From positions 1-24,654 of the IMG/VR virus record IMGVR_UViG_3300009152_000195: a stretch of DNA of 24,654 nucleotides. One strand, written 5' to 3'. Under the pieces are notes generated by a model. That model was not told the DNA's origin, ran no database searches, and saw only the letters and a list, made by a program, of their open reading frames with translations. The number at the start of each line of letters is the position of its first letter. Positions within the stretch are counted from its first letter, which is position 1. The position numbers and the translations under genes were made by a program. Below are positions 15,630 through 22,482 of the stretch, one piece after another. The DNA comes from a virus.

Positions 15630-16124
15630 TTAGTTGTTTGTCCAACCATATAAGTTACCGCGCGGGTGAACTGTAAACATACATTTAGCTTCGGCAGTTG
15701 GATTTGAATCAACTTTAAATTCACCAACTCGACCTACAAAAGCGTATGCAACATCAGCACCTAAACCATCAGTAGCAAGAACAACAAAAGTTCTGTCAAT
15801 AGTGCCATTGTAGGCATCAGTTCTCATTAATTGTAATTGTGTATCAGCAGGATTCCATGCCGCAGTAATTGTCATTGAAGTAGGGGCAGCTTGAGTAGGA
15901 ATCTTATCAGATTGACGAGCGCCTGCTACACCAAAAGATGCAACTGCATCATCTTGACCAAATGCTGGAACTGCTTCTACAGGAATTACATTTGAGCTAA
16001 TAGCAATTGCATTTACATCAGCCCATGTATTTAATTCTTCAAGTGTTAATGGTGTTGGATTTGCGCCATCTTGAGCGTAAAGGGTTGCGCTAAACCCAGG
16101 TAAAACTTTATTTGGAAGTGCCAT
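15630..16124 (-). CDS. Major tail tube protein
   Basis: A 164-residue protein with the size, beta-rich pattern and position of siphovirus tail tube proteins. It begins MALPNKVLPGFSATLYAQDG, has PVEAVPAFGQDDAVASFG in the middle, then MTITAAWNPADTQLQLMRTD and ends FTVHPRGNLYGWTNN. Stacked hexameric rings of such proteins form the tail channel. It follows the putative tail terminator with a good ribosome binding site (AAAAGGAAATTTAATT-ATG) and precedes the gp10-like and chaperone genes. There is no Ig-like C-terminal extension of the kind seen in lambda V. It should be among the most abundant virion proteins. Confidence 0.75.
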   Translation of the reverse strand: MALPNKVLPGFSATLYAQDGANPTPLTLEELNTWADVNAIAISSNVIPVEAVPAFGQDDAVASFGVAGARQSDKIPTQAAPTSMTITAAWNPADTQLQLMRTDAYNGTIDRTFVVLATDGLGADVAYAFVGRVGEFKVDSNPTAEAKCMFTVHPRGNLYGWTNN

Positions 16125-16160
16125 AATTAAATTTCCTTTTCATTAAATAATCAAAAAATC

Positions 16161-16586
16161 TTATGTTGGAATATATAAGGTGCAATCCATAAAGATGTTA
16201 AATAGATTGATCTCATTGTCGTATCCATTATATAACCACACTACATCAGCTTTAGATATTGGAAAACTTGAAGGATCGGATGAATCACCAAATATTCCAC
16301 TATAACCATGAAGCGCTTGCAAAATACTATTTGCAGTTTCAAAACTGTTTGCCATTGAGGTAGAAAATACACTTATTTGAAAAGTAGGTGTATCAATACC
16401 TTTATTATCCTGAAACGAACCTGTATAAACAGGCTGATGCACATTTCTTAATTGCCAAGTTACAAAGTCAGGTTGTGTAGCAAAATTTCTGTTGAAATTA
16501 GCATACACAGGCACAGGTGATATTATATCACTTAACTGCCATTGTATCGACTTTGCATAATCATTTACATTCTGTTGAGTAGCCAT
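16161..16586 (-). CDS. Probable tail terminator protein
   Basis: A 141-residue protein in the order connector, closure, this gene, tube, where the tail terminator (lambda U or SPP1 gp17-like) is expected. It has ISPVPVYANFNRNF and FVTWQLRNV near the N-terminus, PTFQISVFSTSMANSFETANSILQALHG in the middle and a C-terminal FMDCTLYIPT strand. The helix after 'ISVFS' followed by a final strand matches the alpha-beta fold of terminators that stop tube growth and join it to the neck. The ribosome binding site is AAAGGTTTAAA-ATG. The call rests on size, order and fold pattern, not a clear motif. Confidence 0.6.
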   Translation of the reverse strand: MATQQNVNDYAKSIQWQLSDIISPVPVYANFNRNFATQPDFVTWQLRNVHQPVYTGSFQDNKGIDTPTFQISVFSTSMANSFETANSILQALHGYSGIFGDSSDPSSFPISKADVVWLYNGYDNEINLFNIFMDCTLYIPT

Positions 16587-16587
16587 T

Positions 16588-16932
16588 TTAAACCTTTGTT
16601 TCAGGATCAGAACGATAGCACATTAAGGTAACTGACATTCTGTCATTAGATTCAAGAACATCAGTAATACGCCAATCTTTAGCGCGCCAAGTAATAGAGT
16701 AAAGATTTTGATTGTCCACAACATCCTTCATCCAAGGCGTGTAATTCATTGTAAATTGGATAAGGTCTTGATATACACGATATCTTTCCGTAATAGCAAG
16801 TGAATTCTTTACATCAGACACTAAAGGTCTAGTTGTAAATTTCTTTGTTATTGTAGTGGTATATTGACCATAGGCATCAGTGCCAAATGTTAGATCATTA
16901 ACATCCACATTCTCGTAGCGTTTAATTGCCAT
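16588..16932 (-). CDS. Probable head closure protein
   Basis: A 114-residue, beta-rich protein between the gp6-like connector and the tail terminator. The pattern (DAYGQYTTTITKKFTTRPLVSDV, FTMNYTPWMKDVVDNQ, LYSITWRAKDWRITDVLESND, then a final RMSVTLMCYR strand) fits the small beta-barrel of head closure or stopper proteins, which close the connector after DNA packaging. 'WRAKDWRITDVLESNDR' resembles the 'GkrYrI..v...d..r..l.l.c' end of that family. Translation is coupled: ATG follows TAA of the connector directly. Moderate confidence. Confidence 0.65.
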   Translation of the reverse strand: MAIKRYENVDVNDLTFGTDAYGQYTTTITKKFTTRPLVSDVKNSLAITERYRVYQDLIQFTMNYTPWMKDVVDNQNLYSITWRAKDWRITDVLESNDRMSVTLMCYRSDPETKV

Positions 16933-17601
16933 TTACATCACCAATGGTTTATAAGGTCTTAAAAGTGCATCCACTCCGTAAGGTATATTTTGTAACTTGC
17001 TTAAAGTTGTTTCTGATCTATTGTTATAAAGATGAGTTAATAACAATAAAGCCGCTTGTTTGATAACAGGATAAGCCTGTAAGAAATTAGGATTAACTGT
17101 ATATTCAATAACAATAGGTGAGGTTACAACTGTATTAACATCGCTAGGCATTCCGCCTGGCAATATTACTTTGTTACCTGTTGGATCATAAACATAAGCA
17201 GAAGTAGCTAAAGTTGTAATAACTACAGGATTAGCATTGTTGTAATATTTAACACTATTAATAACAACGCCACCCGTATTAAAACTATCTTTATAAGATA
17301 CTTCAGGCAAATCTAAACAAACAGGATTAGCATACAAAGAACCAAGACCATAATAAGAACGATATGAAACAGGGAATATAGGCATACCAAGATAATCCTC
17401 AATGTGCATACGAACCGCTAATTCTAAACCTTCTAAATAAGAATCTTGTGATTCATCACCAAACAAATTTAATTGATTAGTGATTTCCTCTAATGTTAGC
17501 CAACTTGTTGTTAATGCACGATTGATTTGTTCAAACTTATCATAGTTGAACGGATTTCTAGTGCCACCACCAAATGGTATTTGTCCTAAAGTATCAGCCA
17601 T
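16933..17601 (-). CDS. Head-tail connector protein, HK97 gp6-like
   Basis: A 222-residue connector (adaptor) that forms a ring below the portal. The N-terminal helices (SWLTLEEITNQLNLFGD, then LEGLELAVRMHIEDYLGMPI) match the gp6/gp15-type 'position and length' pattern, with 'VRMHIEDYLG' the usual helix-to-strand turn. The middle is beta-rich. The C-terminus ends IKQAALLLLTHLYNNRSET, then LQNIPYGVDALLRPYKPLVM, which strongly resembles HK97 gp6 (a helix followed by 'P-x-G-V-x-A-L-L-x-P-Y'). It is slightly longer than many gp6 proteins because of a middle insertion. It follows the second capsid paralogue and precedes the closure gene. Confidence 0.85.
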   Translation of the reverse strand: MADTLGQIPFGGGTRNPFNYDKFEQINRALTTSWLTLEEITNQLNLFGDESQDSYLEGLELAVRMHIEDYLGMPIFPVSYRSYYGLGSLYANPVCLDLPEVSYKDSFNTGGVVINSVKYYNNANPVVITTLATSAYVYDPTGNKVILPGGMPSDVNTVVTSPIVIEYTVNPNFLQAYPVIKQAALLLLTHLYNNRSETTLSKLQNIPYGVDALLRPYKPLVM

Positions 17602-17603
17602 AA

Positions 17604-18668
17604 TTAACTCGCGTAAATAAACACACCAGCACTAGGATTTCTAACTGTAGAAACTACACGCTTTTCAGCATATAAAGTTACAAAGCCAGGTTTGGTTTGG
17701 TCGTAGCGTTTTAATGTCATTTCTTCATTGTCAGCAATAGTCATAAACTGATCCCAACAAGCTAAAGTTCCCATAAATGCACCAGCGCCAGCAGTTTGGA
17801 AATAAGAGTTAGGAATGACAGGAATGCCAAATAAATATAACAATGCTCCGCCATCTTTATCACCAACTTCTAAAAGCAATGGTAAACCACCTGTTGCAGT
17901 CATTAATCTTAATTTAGCAATAAGACTTGGGTGCATCATCCATGCAGTTGAAGGTAAATACCAATATTGTGCAGGAAGTTTATTTAAAGTATTAACTAAA
18001 TCTTCATAAGTTGGAGCAGTTGGACTAAATGCTTCATAAATTACTGTATGAAGTCCGTTAGTAATTGCAGTTCCGCTTGATCCGTATGAAGCCGCACTTG
18101 TGCTTCCAGGATATGTAATCAATCCTCGAACGCCATTAGTTGCGCCTGTAGTATAAGTTGTTGAGCCAGCTTGATCGACATTTAAAACCATAGCTGAAGC
18201 TTCTGCTTGAGAAAATTCAAGTATTAAATCGCTAACAATTGTTTCATCAATATTATTAATATCAGATAATAATGCAGTTCTTAATGGTAATTGTGCTGAT
18301 AAATTTCTTGTAGGTAATTGCCAAATTGAAGTAGCAATTCCTGGAGTGCCGTCATTAGGTGTAAATGTATAACCCCATGGATTATTAGGGCTTACTTGAT
18401 TTAAAACATTCCCTGTTTTAGCAACAAATTGAGCCGCTGAACCTGTAAAAGTTACCTCGCGCGCCCATCCTCTAAACGGATTTGCTAAACGGAGTGCCGC
18501 AAAAGCATCATCAAAATAAGTTCTTCCGCCTTTGTCTAGTCCGCTACCTGTAAGTTGAGATGCTTCATTTACATCTTGTTGGGCTTCTTTTTTTACAAGA
18601 TTAACTGTAGCTTTACCTTCAGTTAGTGCTTGTTTTATGCCATTTAAAATTCTTTCAGATGTATTCAT
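17604..18668 (-). CDS. Second major capsid protein paralogue (HK97 fold, short delta region)
   Basis: A 354-residue HK97-fold capsid protein that is a clear paralogue of the gene just upstream. Shared stretches include GGRTYFDDAFAALRLANPFRG (47-67) against GGRTAYDPVFFALRLANPMRG, the IWQL strand (115), LRTALLSDI (129-137) against IRTAALDDI, LILEFSQAEA (148-157) against MLLEFSQQEA, LPAQYW (231-236) against LPQQYW, and KRYDQTKPGFVTLYAEKR (320-337) against RRYDQTLPGYITFYGEKR. Its leader before the GGRT element is only about 46 residues, against about 129 in the other copy, so it lacks most of the coiled-coil delta domain. The ribosome binding site (TAGGAAAG) lies right after the T-run of the preceding hairpin. 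It may be a minor capsid, vertex or second major subunit. That it is structural is near certain; which role is open. Confidence 0.85.
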   Translation of the reverse strand: MNTSERILNGIKQALTEGKATVNLVKKEAQQDVNEASQLTGSGLDKGGRTYFDDAFAALRLANPFRGWAREVTFTGSAAQFVAKTGNVLNQVSPNNPWGYTFTPNDGTPGIATSIWQLPTRNLSAQLPLRTALLSDINNIDETIVSDLILEFSQAEASAMVLNVDQAGSTTYTTGATNGVRGLITYPGSTSAASYGSSGTAITNGLHTVIYEAFSPTAPTYEDLVNTLNKLPAQYWYLPSTAWMMHPSLIAKLRLMTATGGLPLLLEVGDKDGGALLYLFGIPVIPNSYFQTAGAGAFMGTLACWDQFMTIADNEEMTLKRYDQTKPGFVTLYAEKRVVSTVRNPSAGVFIYAS

Positions 18669-18679
18669 TTTTCTTTCCT

Positions 18680-18710
18680 AAAAAATTAGAGAGAGGGGGA
18701 TTGCTCCCCC
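18680..18710 (-). terminator. Hairpin with T-run between the two capsid genes (attenuator or weak terminator)
   Basis: On the minus strand, GGGGGA-GCAA-TCCCCC (18710-18695) forms a perfect 6-bp stem with a 4-nt loop, then TCTCTCTAA and TTTTTT (18685-18680). The 9-nt gap before the T-run is unusual for a canonical intrinsic terminator. It may reduce read-through into the second capsid gene or act as an mRNA-stabilising hairpin or processing site. It is the only hairpin of this kind I noticed between genes in the head region. Confidence 0.6.
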
Positions 18711-18732
18711 ACCCTGAACAACAAATTTAGAA

Positions 18733-20166
18733 TTAATCTAAATATTGTGCTGATCTATAACGAATGATACTGAATGGATCGACCACAGATGTTGCTAGAC
18801 GCTTCTCACCATAGAATGTGATATAGCCTGGCAATGTTTGGTCGTATCTACGCATAACCATATTTAAACGATCAACGATTGTATGACCGCGATTCCAATC
18901 ACCAAAGTAAATTGGGAAAGCGTTTGTATCTACTGAAGGACTTGGTGTAGTAGGAATAAGTGGGTTAGAAACATACTTATTAACTACAACATCAAAACCA
19001 AGTAAAGTGCCAACAATGCCGTCATCTCTTGATAAGCCGTCAATGTAAATTGGGCGACCATTGTCATCAACTAAACCGCGAATTGCTGCAAGCATTAGTG
19101 GATTGATAACAAATTTAGCAGTTGGTGTCCAATATTGTTGTGGTAAAGCATAGATGAAATTCACAATGTCTTTATATTGAACATTGTTAAATAGACCTAC
19201 ACCATTACCAGCACCTTCAGCATCAGAGCCATTAGGAATCAATTGGTCATAAGTAGCGATTGAATGTAAACCGCTTGATGAGCTTGTTCCTGTAGAACCA
19301 AATGCCGCAGTTGTTGTTTGACCACCAGCGTATGTGCCAGCCGCACCAGCATATTGATTAAGACCGCGTAAGCCGTCAGAACCGCCATAAGGTGTTGTGT
19401 TATCACCAACTGAAACCTCAACTTGATCGTTGTTTTGAATCATTGAAAGAGCTTCTTGTTGTGAGAATTCTAACAACATATCTGCTACAACATTTGATTC
19501 TAAACCATCGATATCATCAAGAGCAGCAGTTCTAATTGGGAATTGAACATTCAAATCTTGCAATGTTAATTGCCAAATGTTTGTATCCAAGCTATTTGGG
19601 TTTGGATGTGGGCTAGATGTGTTGTTATTAATACCATAACCCCACCAAGCGCCTGTGTTACCTGTTTTTGCTCTGAATTGGTAAGTAGCACCATCAGTTG
19701 CAACAGAACGAGATACACCACGCATTGGGTTAGCAAGTCTTAATGCAAAGAATACAGGATCATAAGCAGTTCTACCGCCCACGCCTGCACCACCACCAAT
19801 ACCAGCTGGGTTACCAATTGATGAAGCTTCTTTCATATAAGCATCATATTGACCAGCATCTTCGAACATTTTAAGTTCTTTTTCAACTTTCATACCGCTT
19901 TCATAGAAGCCTTTTAATTGTTCTTTAACAGAACGATTAACTTCTTGAGCAACAGTTTTGTAAGTTTTGATTAATGGAGTAGCTTCTTTGATTGAAGCAA
20001 CTTTAGCTTCAAGAGATGCAACTTTTTCTTCAAATGTTACTGCTTTTTCTTCAAAAGCTTTTGTAGCTTCCGCTAATTTAGCATCAACTTCAGTCTTAAC
20101 AGATTCAACTGCTTCAACTTGAGCTTGCTCAATAGCGTCTAACTTTTCGATAATTTTATCTGACAT
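18733..20166 (-). CDS. Major capsid protein (HK97 fold, with N-terminal delta/scaffold domain)
   Basis: A 477-residue capsid protein. Residues about 1-100 form a long charged coiled coil (KIIEKLDAIEQAQVEAVESV, then repeats of EEKAVTFEEKVASLEAKV). This is the delta domain that acts as internal scaffold and is normally removed by the prohead protease. A glycine-rich linker (NPAGIGGGAGVGGRT, about 119-133) probably contains the cut region. The folded shell domain follows (ALRLANPMRGVSRSV, IRTAALDDIDGLESNVVADMLLEFSQQEA, LPQQYWTPTAKFVINP, RRYDQTLPGYITFYGEKRL). The protease gene lies directly upstream, 3 nt away, with a good ribosome binding site (AAAGGATAAATC). By order and delta domain this should be the principal shell protein; the next gene is a paralogue. 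Confidence 0.9.
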   Translation of the reverse strand: MSDKIIEKLDAIEQAQVEAVESVKTEVDAKLAEATKAFEEKAVTFEEKVASLEAKVASIKEATPLIKTYKTVAQEVNRSVKEQLKGFYESGMKVEKELKMFEDAGQYDAYMKEASSIGNPAGIGGGAGVGGRTAYDPVFFALRLANPMRGVSRSVATDGATYQFRAKTGNTGAWWGYGINNNTSSPHPNPNSLDTNIWQLTLQDLNVQFPIRTAALDDIDGLESNVVADMLLEFSQQEALSMIQNNDQVEVSVGDNTTPYGGSDGLRGLNQYAGAAGTYAGGQTTTAAFGSTGTSSSSGLHSIATYDQLIPNGSDAEGAGNGVGLFNNVQYKDIVNFIYALPQQYWTPTAKFVINPLMLAAIRGLVDDNGRPIYIDGLSRDDGIVGTLLGFDVVVNKYVSNPLIPTTPSPSVDTNAFPIYFGDWNRGHTIVDRLNMVMRRYDQTLPGYITFYGEKRLATSVVDPFSIIRYRSAQYLD

Positions 20167-20169
20167 GAT

Positions 20170-20961
20170 TTATCCTTTAAGACGATTATTTAAAATTTTA
20201 AGCAATTCTCTTTCCGCAAAAGCGTTAAGAATTTTTTGCTCATCTACCACCGCATCAGCATCACTCTGAATAGGTGCTTTTTCATCAATGATTTTAGGCT
20301 CATCACGAGTTTCTATAACCTTTTTGAAAATTGAAGACGCGGTGGTCGCATCTTTTCTTGAAAGTTTTGCATCACGCAATGCTTTCTCGATTAGTTTTAA
20401 GTCTAAAGAACCATCAGCTCTAAAGCACTCTAATTTCGAGATATTGCATTCTAAATTGTTAGGTTGCATAACAATTGATACTTCTCTTAAACCGCCTTTA
20501 GTAATTTGGAAGAAACCATCTTCATCAGCGCCTACTTCCATACCTTCAGCATCAACCATTGCATATTCATCAGCATAAGCGCCAACAGATACACCGCCAA
20601 CCATAGCTGGACTTTCTTTCATAATAGTATATAAGTCTTTACCAGCCGTTGTATTAGTAAACAAACGACCTTTTGCATCCATACCTTCATCAGTAAATGA
20701 AAACTCTTGCCATTCACCTACAGGCATTGACATATCATTGTGTTGAAAATACATTGGAAGGGGTTTACCTGATTTTGCGAATTCATCCGCCCATTGAGCA
20801 AAGCCTTCAGCTTTATAATTAAATTTACGACCATCAGCACCTTCGCGAGCGCCCCAAGTCGTTACAGTAGCTTCAATTTCGCCACTACCGCCTTCAGCTT
20901 CATCGGCTTTGACACCTAGAGCAACTTTTGATTCAAATAGAAACTTAATATCTTTAGTCAT
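20170..20961 (-). CDS. Prohead (HK97 gp4-like, U35) serine protease
   Basis: A 263-residue maturation protease that removes the delta domain from the capsid protein during prohead maturation. Likely catalytic residues are His74 in MYFQHNDMSMPVGEW and Ser125 in GGVSVGA, with Glu160 in LREVSIVMQP as the family's third position. The N-terminal strand (IEATVTTWGAREG) and the 'DAKGRLF' turn are typical. The C-terminal part (about 175-263) is charged and helical (LDLKLIEKALRDAKLSRKDA, then LNAFAERELLKILNNRL) and probably works as an assembly tether. GGGAG lies 9 nt before the ATG, inside the end of the 36-residue gene, which overlaps by 8 nt. The family call is strong. Confidence 0.9.
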   Translation of the reverse strand: MTKDIKFLFESKVALGVKADEAEGGSGEIEATVTTWGAREGADGRKFNYKAEGFAQWADEFAKSGKPLPMYFQHNDMSMPVGEWQEFSFTDEGMDAKGRLFTNTTAGKDLYTIMKESPAMVGGVSVGAYADEYAMVDAEGMEVGADEDGFFQITKGGLREVSIVMQPNNLECNISKLECFRADGSLDLKLIEKALRDAKLSRKDATTASSIFKKVIETRDEPKIIDEKAPIQSDADAVVDEQKILNAFAERELLKILNNRLKG

Positions 20962-21064
20962 TTATTGGAACTCCCTTTGATTTCATCCCGTTAGTTTCAA
21001 CAGGTTTAGGTTTGCGCTTTTTAGCCTGTTGGGTTAATTTGTTGAGCAACTCTTTTAATGTCAT
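20954..21064 (-). CDS. 36-residue coupled mini-protein between portal and protease
   Basis: A short gene of 36 codons (MTLKELLNKLTQQAKKRKPKP, then a 15-residue tail ending GVPIND). It starts in a TAATG overlap with the portal stop and ends by overlapping the protease ATG by 8 nt, so it bridges the two genes without leaving a gap. The first 18 residues can form a basic amphipathic helix (Leu3, Leu6, Leu7, Leu10, with a KKRK cluster at 15-18). I recognise no family. The coupling and lack of spare DNA support translation, but a short open frame cannot be proven by eye. It might be an assembly factor, a portal or scaffold accessory, or just a translational relay to the protease. Confidence 0.5.
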   Translation of the reverse strand: MTLKELLNKLTQQAKKRKPKPVETNGMKSKGVPIND

Positions 21065-22473
21065 TAGGCTTTACCTGCCTGACCTGTTTTGCCAACGCTA
21101 GAAGTATTGCCACCGCCACCTGTATCTTGAGGTGTAGTGCCACTTATAGGTTTAGCTTGTTTTGATGTATCTTTTAATTCGTCTGCGCCTTGCAAGTTTT
21201 GTTTGCCTAGATATTCTCGCGCTTCATTAGGTGTCATTATACCACTATTCACACCTGCTACTGCGTAATTCATTTGATCTAGTGGTGCGCCTTTTAAAAA
21301 ATCTTCAGTTTGGAATTGAATACAAAGATTTGGATAACCAGCAAGAAGACTTGCTTTAAATTTTTGTTCAATATTAGTAATTAACGGACACATTGTTGAT
21401 TTATAGAATTCATCAAGCATTGTTTGTGTATTGTTATACTTTTGATCTGCAATTCCAAGCATAGCAGGTGGCACTCCAAACAATCCGCAAATACGCTTCA
21501 TAGTTTGTTCTTTTAATGCTCTTGCATCCGCATCTTGAAGTGTAAGCATATTGAGTGGCATATATTTCATGCCATTATCTAATAACATGCCTTGACCTGG
21601 TTTAGATAGATCAGTAGAGCGAGAACCTGTTAAAGATGTCCAAGCTTCTTTAAGTCTTGCGGCAATTTCTTTAAATTTAGCATCAGGAATTACTTGGTCT
21701 GTAACAAACATACCTGAAGGTTTAGCTCCATTAAGCATAATAAAGTTTGCATAAAGATCAATATCTTGATCTAAAGATACTAATTCGTTACACAAAATAC
21801 CTTTATTAAAACCAGCACTACCTTGCCAAGCCATTTCACTTGCATGAATAACTTGGAAATATTCTAATGGTTCATCTTTATTAAAACCATAAGTGCTAGT
21901 CGATAATCTATAAGTAGGATAACGAGTAGGAGTGATTTGAGCGGTTATTAAAGTTGAATCCAATAGATACATTTCCATTGGTGTTAGCGTAGAGTTTGTT
22001 TGCTCTTTGCGCCATAAAGCAGTAAATGTTTCACCTGATAAGTCATACCACATTGACCATTGATACCAAAATTCGTATGCAGATTGATAATTATTAGGAT
22101 TAGTTAATAAGTTATAAACTGCTTTAGCTTTAGCTTTATCGCGAGTTGAAACATTTGAATCTGTTACCGCATCTACTAATTTACCATCATCGCCATAAGC
22201 CATGATTTTAATGGGCAATTGAGCTAATGCACGAGCTTTAGCATTGACACAAGCCATAACAGTAGAGTTACGGGATAGTGTGGACATATCCAATACTCGA
22301 CCTGCGGTATTAACGGATGATGTCGTTACATATAATAATTGATTAGAAGATTGAACTCCTTGAGCTTTAACATTGCGGAGTATGTTGTTACCGAGGGCAG
22401 TTTGACCAAAAAGAGTATTACTTTCTTGCGCGTTTTGATTTGGTTTTCTTTTGAATATATCTAGTATAGCCAT
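21064..22473 (-). CDS. Portal protein, HK97-type
   Basis: A 469-residue portal that forms the dodecameric DNA entry ring at one capsid vertex. The N-terminus is MAILDIFKRKPNQNAQ, typical of this family, then STLSRNSTVMACVNAKARALAQLPIKI (about 62-90), the usual 'V-x-x-C-V-x-x-x-A-x-x-x-A-x-L-P' helix. The middle has FWYQWSMWYDLSGETFTALWR, and FGVPPAMLGIADQKYNNTQTMLDEFYKSTMCPLI (about 325-358) matches the family's 'P-P-x-M-L-G' and helix. The C-terminal tail (420-469) is disordered and Gly-rich (TTPQDTGGGGNTSS). The ribosome binding site is AAAGGAAAAAC-ATG, and the start lies 9 nt after the large terminase stop. Confidence 0.9.
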   Translation of the reverse strand: MAILDIFKRKPNQNAQESNTLFGQTALGNNILRNVKAQGVQSSNQLLYVTTSSVNTAGRVLDMSTLSRNSTVMACVNAKARALAQLPIKIMAYGDDGKLVDAVTDSNVSTRDKAKAKAVYNLLTNPNNYQSAYEFWYQWSMWYDLSGETFTALWRKEQTNSTLTPMEMYLLDSTLITAQITPTRYPTYRLSTSTYGFNKDEPLEYFQVIHASEMAWQGSAGFNKGILCNELVSLDQDIDLYANFIMLNGAKPSGMFVTDQVIPDAKFKEIAARLKEAWTSLTGSRSTDLSKPGQGMLLDNGMKYMPLNMLTLQDADARALKEQTMKRICGLFGVPPAMLGIADQKYNNTQTMLDEFYKSTMCPLITNIEQKFKASLLAGYPNLCIQFQTEDFLKGAPLDQMNYAVAGVNSGIMTPNEAREYLGKQNLQGADELKDTSKQAKPISGTTPQDTGGGGNTSSVGKTGQAGKA

Positions 22474-22482
22474 GTTTTTCCT

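Noticed and set aside
17604-20166. Two capsid genes as an assembly duplication
   Set aside because: The proteins differ in length and at many positions, and the N-termini are unlike each other, so they are true paralogues.
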